From assembly GCF_022024175.1 (NCBI RefSeq), contig NZ_CP091794.1:1736001-1800000 (forward strand): DNA of 64,000 nucleotides. The letters run 5' to 3'. This document shows, in pieces, positions 1-9,387 of the stretch. This DNA is from Prevotella communis. Lineage in GTDB: Bacteria; Bacteroidota; Bacteroidia; Bacteroidales; Bacteroidaceae. The translations under genes were made by a program, and so were the position numbers. Below the pieces are notes generated by a model. That model did no database searches. It was not told where the DNA came from and saw only the letters and a program-made list of their open reading frames with translations. Position 1 is the first letter of the stretch. The number at the start of each line of letters is the position of its first letter.

Positions 1-1299
1 GGTAATGTGCTGATCCGCAAACCAGCCACCAAGGGATACGAGAACAAGAAGACCGTGATCCTGCAGAGCCATATGGATATGGTATGCGACAAGCTGGTGG
101 ATGTTGACTTCGATTTCGACAAGGACGCCATCCAGACCTATGTTGACGGCGACTGGCTGAAGGCCAAGGGTACCACACTGGGTGCCGACGACGGTATCGG
201 TTGCGCTATCGAACTGGCTATCCTTGAGGCCCAGGATATCGAGCATGGTCCCCTGGAGTGCGTGTTCACCCGCGACGAGGAGACAGGTCTTAGCGGTGCC
301 GAGGGCATGAAGTCAGGCTTCATGACCGGCGACTACCTCATCAACCTCGATTCTGAGGACGAGGGCGAGATGTTCGTATCATGCGCCGGTGGTCGCAACA
401 CGCAGGCCAAGTTCACCTTCAAGCGTGAGGAGGCTCCTGCCGGTTCATTCTTCCTGCGTGCCCAACTGAAAGGCCTGACGGGTGGTCACTCTGGTGATGA
501 TATCAACAAGAAGCGTGCCAACGCCATCAAACTGCTGGGCCGCTTCCTCTTCCAGACCATGAACCGCTACGAGGGCGTACGCCTGGCACAGTTCCATTCC
601 GGCAAGCTCCACAATGCCATTCCCCGCGACGGTATGTTTGTCATCGCCGTTCCCCATGATATCAAGGAGAACGTGAAGGCCGACTGGAACGTCTTCTCTG
701 CCCAGGTAGAGGACGAGTTCCACGTGACCGATACCCAGATGGTGTGGTCGATGGAGAGCACAGAGGCAGAGCCAGTTATCGAGGCTCAGGTAGCCCGCAA
801 TTTCGTATGGGCACTGCAGGCTGTGGACAATGGTATCTACGCTATCTGTCAGGATCCTGAGCTCAACGGTATGGTTGAGACCTCTTCCAACATTGCCGCT
901 ATCCACTCTACCGAGACAGAGATCACCATTCTCTCATCACAGCGTTCTAACGTGATGTCCAACCTCGACAATATGTGTGCCACCATCGTAGCCACCTTCC
1001 AGCTGGCTGGTGCCGAGGCCCACAGCAGCGACGGCTATCCCGCCTGGAAGATGAGAGCTGAGAGCAAGTTGCGCGATACTGTCGTTGAGACCTACAAGGA
1101 ACTGTTTGGCAAGGAGCCCGTGGTACGTGGTATCCATGCCGGTCTGGAGTGCGGTCTGTTCTCAGAGCGCTATCCCAATATCGACATGATCTCGTTCGGT
1201 CCCACGCTGCGTGATGTTCACACACCTGATGAGCGCCTGTATATCCCCACCGTCCAGATGGTATGGGATCACCTGTTGCTCGTTTTGAAACGCATCTAA
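1..1299 (+). CDS. pepD: Aminoacyl-histidine dipeptidase (beta-Ala-His/Xaa-His dipeptidase), 5' partial
   Basis: M20-family metallopeptidase that hydrolyses Xaa-His dipeptides in the cytosol. The frame is open from base 1: the residues before the first possible start (GTG at 7) read GN and continue the conserved (V)GN(V/I)LIRKPAT block, so about 50 N-terminal residues lie upstream of the window. Visible metal and catalytic motifs are SHMDM (in-window residues 23-27), TTLGADDGIG, the DEETG catalytic pair and IHAGLECG near the C-terminus. The GGHSGDDI block of the lid domain is intact. The stop is at 1297-1299, only 9 bp before uvrA, so the two are probably co-transcribed. The family assignment is secure; which dipeptides it prefers cannot be read from sequence. 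Confidence 0.95.
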   Translation, partial: GNVLIRKPATKGYENKKTVILQSHMDMVCDKLVDVDFDFDKDAIQTYVDGDWLKAKGTTLGADDGIGCAIELAILEAQDIEHGPLECVFTRDEETGLSGAEGMKSGFMTGDYLINLDSEDEGEMFVSCAGGRNTQAKFTFKREEAPAGSFFLRAQLKGLTGGHSGDDINKKRANAIKLLGRFLFQTMNRYEGVRLAQFHSGKLHNAIPRDGMFVIAVPHDIKENVKADWNVFSAQVEDEFHVTDTQMVWSMESTEAEPVIEAQVARNFVWALQAVDNGIYAICQDPELNGMVETSSNIAAIHSTETEITILSSQRSNVMSNLDNMCATIVATFQLAGAEAHSSDGYPAWKMRAESKLRDTVVETYKELFGKEPVVRGIHAGLECGLFSERYPNIDMISFGPTLRDVHTPDERLYIPTVQMVWDHLLLVLKRI

Positions 1300-1308
1300 T
1301 ATAATAAG

Positions 1309-4149
1309 GTGAGTCAAGAATACATAGAAATCAAGGGTGCACGCGTCAATAATCTCAAGAATATTGACGTGCGCATCCCTCGTAATAAGTTTGTTGTCAT
1401 ATCTGGTGTATCAGGTTCCGGCAAATCATCGTTGGCTTTCGACACGCTGTATGCCGAGGGTCAGCGCCGCTATGTGGAGAGCCTGAGCAGTTATGCCCGC
1501 CAGTTCCTGGGACGAATGAACAAGCCCGAGTGCGACTTCATCCGTGGTATCCCGCCTGCCATCGCCATCGAACAGAAGGTGATAGCGCGCAATCCACGAA
1601 GCACCGTAGGCACGTCCACAGAGATTTACGAATACCTGCGCCTGCTCTTTGCCCGCATCGGCCGCACCTATTCTCCCATCAGCGGTGAAGAGGTGAAGAA
1701 ACATTCCACGGAGGATGTGGTTCAGAAGATGCTGGAGTTCTCCGAAGGCACCAAGTTCGTTGTGATGGCACCTATCAAGGTACCTGAAGGCCGTACTCTG
1801 GAGCAACAACTCAAGGCCTGTATCCTCCAGGGCTACAGCAGGATGACGTCACCAGGAACGCCCGATGGCGAACAGTTTATCCGCATCGACGACTACCTGG
1901 AGTCCAATCCCGAATCAGAGCCCGCCGAGATGCCATATCTCGTCATCGACCGCCTGTCGTCTTCTGATAACAAGGAGACCATCAGCCGACTCGTTGACTC
2001 TGCCGAGACAGCCTTCTTCGAGGGTCACGGCGAGATGCGCCTCATGGTGCTGCCCTCAGGGTTGAGCTATGATTTCTCCACCCGTTTCGAGGCCGACGGC
2101 ATCACGTTCGAGGAGCCTACCGACCAGCTGTTCTCATTCAACTCACCCGCAGGTGCCTGTCCTGAGTGCCAGGGCTTTGGCAAGGTGATGGGTATCGACG
2201 AGCATCTGGTCATCCCCGACACAGGTCTGTCGGTCTATGATGGTTGCGTGGTTTGCTGGCACGGTGAGAAGATGGGCGAATGGAAGAACTGGTTCATCCG
2301 TCATGCGGCCAACGACGACTTCCCTATCTTCGAACCTTATTACAACCTGACCCAACAGCAGAAAGACTGGCTGTGGCACGGTCTGCCCTCTGACCGCGGT
2401 GCCAAGGAGAAACCCTGTATTGACGCTTTCTTCCAGATGGTGAAAGAGAATCAGTACAAGATTCAGTATCGTGTGATGCTGGCGCGCTATCGTGGAAAGA
2501 CCACCTGTCCTACCTGTCACGGCACGCGTCTGAAGCCAGAGGCTGAGTATGTGAAAATCAATGGACGAAGCATCACGGATCTCGTACAGATGCCCGTTAT
2601 CCGCCTGAAGGACTGGTTCGCCCAGTTGCAACTCCCTGAGCATGATGCCGAGGTGGGTAAGCGCCTCTTGCTGGAGATTACCTCACGCCTGCAATTCCTT
2701 CTGGATGTGGGACTTGGCTATCTGACGCTCAACCGTTTGTCCAACTCTCTTTCTGGTGGTGAGAGTCAGCGTATCAACCTCTGCACATCGCTTGGAAGCA
2801 GTCTGGTTGGTTCACTTTATATCCTTGACGAACCCAGCATTGGATTGCACTCCCGCGACACCGACCGCCTGATTCATGTCCTCAAGGAACTGCAGGCGCT
2901 GGGCAATACCGTCGTTGTGGTGGAGCACGACGAGGAGATTATCCGTGCTGCCGACTATATCATCGACATCGGTCCTGACGCAGGACGACTGGGAGGAGAG
3001 GTCGTTTATGCTGGGGAACCCAGTACTACTAGTGCGACTAGTAAAACTAGTAAAACTAGCAAGCCTAGTACCCCTAGCCGCTCCTACACCCTCCAGTACC
3101 TCTCTGGCGAGGAGACCATCCCCGTGCCGGCGAGCCGCCGCCCCTGGAATCGCCATATCGATATCAAGGGCGCCCGCATGAACAACCTGCGCGGCATCAA
3201 TGTAGAGATACCGCTCAACGTGCTCACGGTGGTGACGGGCGTATCGGGTTCCGGCAAATCCAGCCTTATCAAGGGTATCCTCTACCCTGCCCTCAAGCGC
3301 CATATGGGCGACGTCTGCGATGCCCCTGGCGAATACAGCGGACTGGCGGGCGACCTCGACGCTATCCGTCGTGTGGAGTTCGTGGACCAGAATCCTATCG
3401 GCAAGTCCTCGCGCTCCAATCCCGCTACCTATGTCAAGGCCTACGATGCCATTCGCGACCTCTATGCCGACCAGCCCCTGTCGCAACAGATGGGCTTCAC
3501 GCCGCAGTATTTCTCATTCAATGCCGATGGCGGACGCTGCGACGAGTGTAAGGGTGCCGGCACTATCACCGTCGAGATGCAGTTCATGGCCGACCTCGTG
3601 CTGGAGTGCGAAGCCTGTCACGGCAAGCGTTTCAAGCACGATATCCTGGACGTGAAATACGAGGGCAAGAATATCGACGATATCCTGAATATGACCATCA
3701 CCGAGGCCATCGAGTTCTTCAAGGCCAACGGACAGAAGACCATCGTCAACCGTCTGAAGCCCCTGGAGGATGTTGGTCTGGGCTATATCAAACTGGGACA
3801 GAACTCCAGCACGCTCTCCGGTGGTGAGAACCAGCGCGTCAAACTGGCCTATTTCATCGGTCAGGAGAAGCAGGAGCCTACGCTCTTCATCTTCGACGAG
3901 CCCACCACGGGTCTGCATTTCCACGATATCAAGCGCCTCATGTCGTCACTCGACGCCCTGATAGCGCGCGGACATACCGTGCTGATTATCGAGCACAACA
4001 TGGACGTCATCAAACTGGCCGACCATGTCATAGACCTCGGTCCTGACGGTGGCGACAAGGGTGGCAACCTCGTTATCGCAGGTACCCCTGAAGAAGTGGC
4101 AAAATGTAAGAACAGTATAACCGGTCAATACTTAAAGCTAAAAATATGA
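1309..4149 (+). CDS. uvrA: Excinuclease ABC subunit A (UvrA family ATPase)
   Basis: DNA damage-recognition ATPase of nucleotide excision repair; 946 aa, close to the usual 940. It has two ABC modules: Walker [10 protein letters not shown] at residues 33-41 and again in the second half, with signatures LSGGESQRI and LSGGENQRV. Zinc-knuckle cysteines are seen in CPEC, CPTC, CDEC and CEAC. A region between the first Walker A and the first CPEC matches the UvrB-binding segment. The start is GTG, 9 bp after pepD; the stop overlaps the cdd start as ATGA, suggesting translational coupling. The linker between the two ABC halves contains an odd Ser/Thr/Lys repeat (see 3025-3078). Bacteroidales often carry more than one UvrA, so this could be a secondary paralogue. 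uvrB lies 45 kb away in this window. Confidence 0.93.
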   Translation: MSQEYIEIKGARVNNLKNIDVRIPRNKFVVISGVSGSGKSSLAFDTLYAEGQRRYVESLSSYARQFLGRMNKPECDFIRGIPPAIAIEQKVIARNPRSTVGTSTEIYEYLRLLFARIGRTYSPISGEEVKKHSTEDVVQKMLEFSEGTKFVVMAPIKVPEGRTLEQQLKACILQGYSRMTSPGTPDGEQFIRIDDYLESNPESEPAEMPYLVIDRLSSSDNKETISRLVDSAETAFFEGHGEMRLMVLPSGLSYDFSTRFEADGITFEEPTDQLFSFNSPAGACPECQGFGKVMGIDEHLVIPDTGLSVYDGCVVCWHGEKMGEWKNWFIRHAANDDFPIFEPYYNLTQQQKDWLWHGLPSDRGAKEKPCIDAFFQMVKENQYKIQYRVMLARYRGKTTCPTCHGTRLKPEAEYVKINGRSITDLVQMPVIRLKDWFAQLQLPEHDAEVGKRLLLEITSRLQFLLDVGLGYLTLNRLSNSLSGGESQRINLCTSLGSSLVGSLYILDEPSIGLHSRDTDRLIHVLKELQALGNTVVVVEHDEEIIRAADYIIDIGPDAGRLGGEVVYAGEPSTTSATSKTSKTSKPSTPSRSYTLQYLSGEETIPVPASRRPWNRHIDIKGARMNNLRGINVEIPLNVLTVVTGVSGSGKSSLIKGILYPALKRHMGDVCDAPGEYSGLAGDLDAIRRVEFVDQNPIGKSSRSNPATYVKAYDAIRDLYADQPLSQQMGFTPQYFSFNADGGRCDECKGAGTITVEMQFMADLVLECEACHGKRFKHDILDVKYEGKNIDDILNMTITEAIEFFKANGQKTIVNRLKPLEDVGLGYIKLGQNSSTLSGGENQRVKLAYFIGQEKQEPTLFIFDEPTTGLHFHDIKRLMSSLDALIARGHTVLIIEHNMDVIKLADHVIDLGPDGGDKGGNLVIAGTPEEVAKCKNSITGQYLKLKI
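3025..3078 (+). repeat. Degenerate ACTAGT repeat inside uvrA
   Basis: Short units of the type ACTAGTAAA are repeated in tandem and translate to a [13 protein letters not shown] stretch at about residues 573-590. This is the flexible linker between the two ABC halves. The repeat keeps the frame and looks slippage-prone; its number of units may vary between strains. Confidence 0.7.
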
Positions 4150-4619
4150 AAGAACTGAAATTAAAACCCGTCATCATGGAATGTCAGATGGAGGAGCTCA
4201 CCAACGACGAGCAGTTCCTTCTGCAGAAAGCCATTGAGTCTACGAACAACAGTTACGCGAAGTATTCCCACTTCCACGTAGGCGCAGCCATACAGTTGTC
4301 CAACGGTGTTGTGATACCCGGATGTAATCAGGAGAATGCCGCCTTCCCCGCAGGCATCTGTGCTGAGCGCTCTGCCATCTTTGCTGCCGGAGCCCAGTAT
4401 CCTGACGAGGCTGTCGAGGTGATTGCCATTGCTGCCCGCGAGCCCGGAGGCGAACTCACCAGCGAGCCTGTCAGTCCCTGTGGCACCTGTCGTCAGGTCA
4501 TCATCGAGACCGAGACCCGTTTTTCCAAGCCCATGCGCATCCTGCTCTACGGCAAGAACCGTATCTACGTGATGGATGGTATCAAGAACCTGATGCCCCT
4601 GTCGTTTACGGAGTTTTAA
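4146..4619 (+). CDS. cdd: Cytidine deaminase
   Basis: Zinc-dependent hydrolytic deamination of cytidine and deoxycytidine in pyrimidine salvage; cytosolic. At 157 aa it has the length of a small homotetrameric-type enzyme. The catalytic motif CAERSAIFAA supplies Cys and the proton-shuttling Glu, and PCGTCRQV supplies the other two zinc cysteines. SHFHVGAAI is the substrate-binding strand. The start is set by the ATGA overlap with uvrA. The 3' end overlaps by 4 bp with the convergent lipoprotein gene, so there is no room for an intergenic terminator here. Confidence 0.95.
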   Translation: MKELKLKPVIMECQMEELTNDEQFLLQKAIESTNNSYAKYSHFHVGAAIQLSNGVVIPGCNQENAAFPAGICAERSAIFAAGAQYPDEAVEVIAIAAREPGGELTSEPVSPCGTCRQVIIETETRFSKPMRILLYGKNRIYVMDGIKNLMPLSFTEF

Positions 4620-5959
4620 TAGCATCCCCACCCCTGGACGGGTGAGATAGAATCCAAGTGAAAGTCGTACTTCAAATTATCCTCATCGATCAGTTTGAAG
4701 TGCTTCTTTCCTTGAATAGAGTCTTTGGGTGATTCCCATTTCACATTTCTGAAAAGCAGCGTGTCCACGCCTTCCTCGTAGGGTGTGCGAAGCAGCGTGT
4801 TCGAGAACTGGAAGTTGTAGGTCTTCAGCGTGTCCACCACGACACCCATCACCACATCCTCGTCATAGCCCGTCACAATACTGCTGTCGCAGTTCATGCC
4901 GTAGAGCGGCAGTATGTTGCTGAACCGTAGTGCAGCACCGCGTCCGCCTACAAAGGGATAGAACTGCGCAAACGTACATCTGTTGACGTCGGCCTTTCCG
5001 CCATACACCGCCAGACAGTCGCCCTGCGTGTTTGACAACTGACAGTAGCGCAGCCGGATATTCGCGTTATAGCTCACCACGCCAGCCCCCTTGCAGTTAT
5101 GTACGATGCAATGGTCCATATCCAGGCGCCTCACGTTCTCCGTATAGGCTGTTGAGTCGCAGCAGATGCCATACTTCCCTGCATTACGTATCTCCGTATT
5201 CCTGAGCACGTTGCGTGTTGATGAACTGCGGAACACCACACCGCCATCCTTTCCCCACTGACCACTCACACGGTCGTAAGGCAGGTAGTCAAACATATGG
5301 TCCAGCCTGTCGCCACGCATCACCACACTGTCCGTCAGCAATCGTCCATAGACCTCCAGTCCCGGACCCTCATGGAAATACAGCGTCGTGTTACGTATCG
5401 TCAGCGTCGCCGCACTGTCCACCTTCAGTCCGCCATACACAATAATCGGCTTCTTGCTCTCTATCAGCGAGTCCTGATGCACCACCACGTTGCGCATCTC
5501 CACGGCATCCCAGGTATGTCCCTGCAACACCAGCTGCTGCTCCACGCCGCTCTCCAGCCTGAACACCAGCTTATCCTCCACCAGCTGAGGCTCCAGCGCC
5601 CCATTCTCAGGTGCCGTCAGTTCCACGAACACGCGGATGCTGTCGCCCTCTCTCACCTCCAGATCGGTGACCACCGAGCCCAGCGAGTTATCCAGGTACG
5701 TCCCGTCCACGTTCACACGGAAGCCCGTCTGGTTGCCCTGAGCCAGTCTGACGCTCTGCAACCTGACGCCGTCACTATTTCGGTTATACACCCAGAAATC
5801 ATACGTTCTCGACCCCACGGTAGAAAACACCGTGTCCATCTTCAGCGAGTCAATCGAAAACGACAACCTGGCCGACGTACTCGTCGTAAACGAGTCGTTG
5901 TCCCCACAGCCCACCAGGGCCATCAATATAGCGAAGAAAAATAAAATCCGACGTATCAT
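4616..5959 (-). CDS. Exported beta-helix lipoprotein of unknown function
   Basis: 447 aa with a signal peptide ending in lipobox LVGC (Cys18) followed by GDND, an acidic stretch that in Bacteroidetes favours surface exposure. An N-terminal beta-sandwich-like part (about 25-150) is followed by irregular repeats of hydrophobic-turn strands (about 150-400) containing phrases such as LRNTEIRNAGKYGI and ADVNRCTFAQF, as in right-handed parallel beta-helices. No catalytic triad typical of a polysaccharide lyase is obvious. It is transcribed alone and converges on cdd. I recognise it as a conserved hypothetical architecture of Bacteroidales, not as a named enzyme; a structural or glycan-binding role is inference only. 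Confidence 0.8.
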   Translation of the reverse strand: MIRRILFFFAILMALVGCGDNDSFTTSTSARLSFSIDSLKMDTVFSTVGSRTYDFWVYNRNSDGVRLQSVRLAQGNQTGFRVNVDGTYLDNSLGSVVTDLEVREGDSIRVFVELTAPENGALEPQLVEDKLVFRLESGVEQQLVLQGHTWDAVEMRNVVVHQDSLIESKKPIIVYGGLKVDSAATLTIRNTTLYFHEGPGLEVYGRLLTDSVVMRGDRLDHMFDYLPYDRVSGQWGKDGGVVFRSSSTRNVLRNTEIRNAGKYGICCDSTAYTENVRRLDMDHCIVHNCKGAGVVSYNANIRLRYCQLSNTQGDCLAVYGGKADVNRCTFAQFYPFVGGRGAALRFSNILPLYGMNCDSSIVTGYDEDVVMGVVVDTLKTYNFQFSNTLLRTPYEEGVDTLLFRNVKWESPKDSIQGKKHFKLIDEDNLKYDFHLDSISPVQGWGCY

Positions 5960-6057
5960 AACAATAATACAACGTATTTTTTCCTGTTTTATTTTTTATA
6001 TAACTATGCAAAAGACAGAAAAAGTTATCTGACAATTATTCAGACCAATATTTAACT

Positions 6058-6160
6058 GAGTTTAAAGGATTGTCAGCATAGTTTAAGCGAGTTTAAATTC
6101 CGTGCCAGAATGACAAGCACGACAGTCAGTATTTTCGCAGGCACGTACTTTGCACAAGTG
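6058..6160 (+). promoter_or_regulatory. Upstream region of hsp20 with a dyad operator-like site
   Basis: Gene-free stretch 5960-6241. TGCCA-GAA-TGACA at 6103-6115 is a near-perfect inverted repeat (TGYCA N3 TGRCA). GAGTTTAAA-type repeats lie around 6058-6066 and 6089-6097. A TACTTTGC sequence near 6152-6159 resembles the -7 box with one base missing. I infer a stress-responsive promoter, but no regulator is identified. The A/T-rich part 5960-6040 belongs to the leader of the divergent lipoprotein gene. Confidence 0.4.
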
Positions 6161-6227
6161 TTAGTGAAAGCCGAAGCAAACAGGCCGAGGCGATCATAGA
6201 ACAATAAGTTAAACTAAAAGTATAATT

Positions 6228-6233
6228 AGGAGG
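6228..6233 (+). promoter_or_regulatory. Strong Shine-Dalgarno site of hsp20
   Basis: AGGAGG, 8 nt before the ATG at 6242. Most genes in this window lack a clear Shine-Dalgarno sequence, as is usual in Bacteroidetes, so this one stands out and fixes the start. Confidence 0.8.
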
Positions 6234-6241
6234 TATTAATT

Positions 6242-6664
6242 ATGTTACCAGTAATGTTTCAGAACAGTTGGATGCCAACAGTATTTGAGGATTTCTTTAA
6301 CAATGATTGGATGCCTCGTGCCAACAGTACAGCACCCGCAGTCAATGTCAAGGAGAGTGAAAAGGCCTACACCATGGAACTTGCAGCTCCAGGCATTAAG
6401 AAAGAATATTGCCGCGTAGGCATCAACGACGAGGGCAACCTCACCATCGCCATCGAGAACAAACAGGAACACAAGCATGAGGACAGTCACCGCCACTATC
6501 TGCGCCGTGAGTTCAGCTACTCGAACTACGAGCAGAACTACACACTGCCTGATGATGTGGTCCGCGACAAGATTTCTGCCAAGGTGGAGGACGGCATCCT
6601 GACCATCACCATGCCGAAGACCGAACCGAAGGAGAAAGTGACCAAGGCCATTGAGGTGTCATAA
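6242..6664 (+). CDS. Small heat shock protein, Hsp20/alpha-crystallin family
   Basis: ATP-independent holdase chaperone that binds unfolding proteins in the cytosol and forms oligomers. 140 aa: a short N-terminal arm, an alpha-crystallin domain starting near APAVNVKESEKAY (about residue 30) and containing the characteristic LPDDVVRDKISAKVEDGILTI segment split over residues 98-119, and a C-terminal tail. The gene is monocistronic with its own promoter region and a strong ribosome binding site, followed by a hairpin. Function is secure at family level. Confidence 0.95.
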   Translation: MLPVMFQNSWMPTVFEDFFNNDWMPRANSTAPAVNVKESEKAYTMELAAPGIKKEYCRVGINDEGNLTIAIENKQEHKHEDSHRHYLRREFSYSNYEQNYTLPDDVVRDKISAKVEDGILTITMPKTEPKEKVTKAIEVS

Positions 6665-6690
6665 CACAGCCCATTCAAGCAAGTAAATAA

Positions 6691-6720
6691 TCCCTGACCT
6701 GCAATTGAGCAAGTCAGGGA
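6691..6720 (+). terminator. Hairpin after hsp20
   Basis: TCCCTGAC (6691-6698) pairs with GTCAGGGA (6713-6720); the following bases are TTCTTC, not a clean U-run. Probable terminator or mRNA-stabilising hairpin. Confidence 0.55.
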
Positions 6721-6785
6721 TTCTTCGTATCCGTTCACTTGTCCTCAGACATCAGACCTCTTCCTTCAGCCCTCAGCCCTCTGCA

Positions 6786-7328
6786 TCAGACCCCTTCCCT
6801 CTTCAGTTCCAAGCCTAAGCTATATACAAAAACTTCAATTTGTCGGGCCGAAAGTTCACCGATACGCTTGAATTTCATGAGATCATCTCTGCTATATTTT
6901 AGAAGGTCCCCTATACATTTGATACCAACAATATCAAATGACTTGGAAATTCTGATAGGCATATCAGGCCACATCTCTTTTACAGGCACTCTATCGATTT
7001 TCTTTCTTACTTGATCCTTATTATTCTTCTTCTTTGACAACCGTACCATGGTCTCTCTGATTTGCTCTATCTTCTCCCCATCCACGTGCATATTTCCCAC
7101 GGTCTTGTCCAGCATGATGATCCTCATTGTATTCTCTTTTACATCACTGCTAATCAGCCCCATCCGTTTGTTAATTTTCATTCTTGACAAACTAATAACA
7201 GATTCCTGCATCCTTACAGTTCTTTGCAGTTTGTCCAAAGCCTGCTGCTGACTACGCACCTGCTTAGTCAACTCGTCTAATCTCTTTCTTAGCTCTTCCA
7301 GCTCTTTTCTTTTCGAAAGTCCAAACAT
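6786..7328 (-). CDS. Coiled-coil protein with an RNA polymerase alpha-CTD-like domain
   Basis: 180 aa. Residues 5-60 are a charged heptad-like coiled coil (KELEELRKRLDELTKQV), then a basic middle. The last ~55 residues resemble the C-terminal domain of RNA polymerase alpha: PIRISKSFDIVGIKCIGDLL followed by DDLMKFKRIGELSARQI, the paired helix-hairpin-helix pattern used by alpha-CTD to contact UP-element DNA and activators. The main RNAP alpha gene is not here, so this is a stand-alone alpha-CTD-like protein. Its promoter lies in the repeat at 7391-7463. A DNA- or transcription-related role is inference from the domain alone. Confidence 0.6.
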   Translation of the reverse strand: MFGLSKRKELEELRKRLDELTKQVRSQQQALDKLQRTVRMQESVISLSRMKINKRMGLISSDVKENTMRIIMLDKTVGNMHVDGEKIEQIRETMVRLSKKKNNKDQVRKKIDRVPVKEMWPDMPIRISKSFDIVGIKCIGDLLKYSRDDLMKFKRIGELSARQIEVFVYSLGLELKREGV

Positions 7329-7390
7329 ATTCTTAGTTGTTTATGGTTGATATCATTCAGGTGTCATCACTCTGATTATTCGTAATTTGC

Positions 7391-7463
7391 TGCAAAGATA
7401 TAAAAAAATCCGCTTAGTCAAGCTAAACGGATTATTTTTTTGATATTCTAGTCTAACATACAT
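7391..7463 (-). repeat. Terminator-promoter repeat, copy A
   Basis: First of four copies (A-D). On the minus strand: A-rich run, hairpin stem 7408-7418/7423-7433 (AATCCGTTTAG/CTAAGCGGATT as minus-strand RNA), a run of seven Ts, then the -7 box TATCTTTG at 7400-7393. It would terminate the clostripain operon and start the alpha-CTD-like gene. The sequence to its right (7454-7472) resembles that right of copy C. Confidence 0.75.
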
Positions 7464-7496
7464 ATTCAATAGAACCCTTTGGTATTTATGTTACAT

Positions 7497-9356
7497 TCAC
7501 TTGAGCGGGCCACCGCCGTTGCTTGTGGGATTGCCCCAAAGCATTTGCTGGTTGGTGCGCAGCCAGTTGCCCCATCCCGTCAGTTTGTGGAATGTGGTCT
7601 GCTCGTAGCCTTGGTCGAAATTGCACAAGAAGTCATTAGGATATGATTTGATGAAATCTGCCGTGTAGAGTTTGTCGTGGGCCAGGCAGACGCTCAGCGT
7701 GTAGTGGTCCAGATGCTGTTCGTTCGTGCTGACGTCAACATAGTGGACGAAGGCCTCGCGGAAGGCTTTGTCCAGATCGGCAGAGATGGCAGCCATTTCT
7801 GCGTCGCCAGTCTCCTTTGTCAACAAATGGGCATAGTCAGCCAAATCGAAAAAGGGAAACATGTAGGTGAATACGATACTCTTTTCGGGGGACTGTTTAT
7901 TTTGAATATAGGTGTTGAACCGATACACCTCCTTGGTGGCCTTGTCGATGGCTTCCCTTTGCGTGGGGTAGAGAGCGAGGAGCCTGTCGGCGAGGCGCTT
8001 GGCGGCACTGATGATGGCATCGAGCTTGGCGGTGCGGATGAGTTTGTAGTCACCATTTTTCCAGGACTCCACTATTTGCCCATTATCTTCTTCAATGTCG
8101 TGATAGGATTGGTCCCATGCCGGACGCACGCGCTCAAACATCTGTGCGACGGCATCCTCGGTATTCCCCTTCTCCAGCAGTCCGCGGACGTATTCCGTGA
8201 GCAGTTCGCCTCCACTTGAGAGCAAGTGTGCCGAGGCCACGATATAGTCGGACAGGCCGCGCAGTTCTGTCAGCGTCTCCATGTTGCCCATCAGGCAGTT
8301 GTGGAAGAAGATGGTGTTCAGCCGGTTCAAGCCTGCGGAACGGATGGCGGTACTCAGCTCATACATATCAAGTTCCTCACTCTCATTCCACTCATCGGCA
8401 ATGACCCCTCGGGTGGCAGATGCAGCGGCGGGGTCTTCGTATTTGCCAGGGACATCGTTCATTGGGTTCAGTCCAGTGCCATGCCCCCAGATGCTGAACA
8501 CATACTGCTCGGCAGGACACACCAGACTGCTGATCTGGATGAACGCGCTGACGGTCTTGGGGTCGCACAGTTTCATTGCCTTGGCCTCCTTTTCATACCC
8601 ATATGCCTGAAGTCCTCCGTTACGAATATTCTCCAGGTTGGTCGTGTCGTTCAGCTCGAACCATACGATGTCGCCCGGGTCGGCATACTTACCTGGATGG
8701 GAGTTTTTCTCATCAGACGGTTTCTTGCCATATTTGTAGAAGCAGACCACACGGACGTTGCCCGGGTCCTTGAGCAGCGGCTGTATCTTCTCCCAGAAGC
8801 CGTACTCAATAATTGCGTCCATGGTGCCTCCCGCATTGCCATAGACAAAGACGGTGTAGCGGGCGGGCTGCGGCACATTGACCAGGTTGTCCTTCCTGTT
8901 CCACGCATCAAAGTCCTTAGCCTTCGCGTCATCCATCTTCTGCATGGCCAGTTGGTGGTCACCCTCCGTCAACGTCAGCTTGCCGTCGCTCACGGTATAT
9001 CTGGCAGTGGTCTTGGTGTTCCTCTCCGCGATGTCCATCGTCAGCACACCCTCCTTGGCTGTATAGGTGAACGAATAGCGCTCACGGCCCACGGCGTCGT
9101 CGTTGTTAAGGTAATAAATGTTGGTGACGCCTGTGCCGTCGGCCTTCAGTTCTGTCTGCTGCCAAGCCTTGCCGTATGTCCAGGCGGCGTAAGTATTCCC
9201 CGACACGTCGGAATACCATTGACCAACAAGTTCGCTGTTCGCTCCTGATTCAGGAGAAGGATTGTCGTCGTTGTCCGACGAACACGATGTGAATACACTT
9301 GCGCCGCAGATAAGGGTGGCGGCGAGCACCCATGTTAATTCATGTAACTTTCTCAT
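7497..9356 (-). CDS. Clostripain-family (peptidase C11) lipoprotein
   Basis: Secreted cysteine protease of clan CD, predicted outer-membrane lipoprotein. 619 aa: signal peptide with lipobox FTSC (Cys25) and acidic SSDNDDN after it (surface-export type signal). About residues 40-135 form a lipocalin-like beta domain (LVGQWYSDVSG). The C11 domain has catalytic His in SIWGHGTG (about 290) and Cys in FFHNCLMGN (about 353). Members of the family cleave after Arg/Lys and are usually self-activated. It lies 31 bp downstream of the pyrophosphatase-like gene in the same operon and is ended by repeat copy A. Family assignment is firm; substrate unknown. Confidence 0.88.
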   Translation of the reverse strand: MRKLHELTWVLAATLICGASVFTSCSSDNDDNPSPESGANSELVGQWYSDVSGNTYAAWTYGKAWQQTELKADGTGVTNIYYLNNDDAVGRERYSFTYTAKEGVLTMDIAERNTKTTARYTVSDGKLTLTEGDHQLAMQKMDDAKAKDFDAWNRKDNLVNVPQPARYTVFVYGNAGGTMDAIIEYGFWEKIQPLLKDPGNVRVVCFYKYGKKPSDEKNSHPGKYADPGDIVWFELNDTTNLENIRNGGLQAYGYEKEAKAMKLCDPKTVSAFIQISSLVCPAEQYVFSIWGHGTGLNPMNDVPGKYEDPAAASATRGVIADEWNESEELDMYELSTAIRSAGLNRLNTIFFHNCLMGNMETLTELRGLSDYIVASAHLLSSGGELLTEYVRGLLEKGNTEDAVAQMFERVRPAWDQSYHDIEEDNGQIVESWKNGDYKLIRTAKLDAIISAAKRLADRLLALYPTQREAIDKATKEVYRFNTYIQNKQSPEKSIVFTYMFPFFDLADYAHLLTKETGDAEMAAISADLDKAFREAFVHYVDVSTNEQHLDHYTLSVCLAHDKLYTADFIKSYPNDFLCNFDQGYEQTTFHKLTGWGNWLRTNQQMLWGNPTSNGGGPLK

Positions 9357-9387
9357 CGTCGTTGTGTTTGATGAAACATTACTAATC

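Noticed and set aside
3025..3078. Frameshift or gene fusion point in uvrA
   Set aside because: The reading frame continues and both ABC halves are complete; it is an expanded linker repeat.
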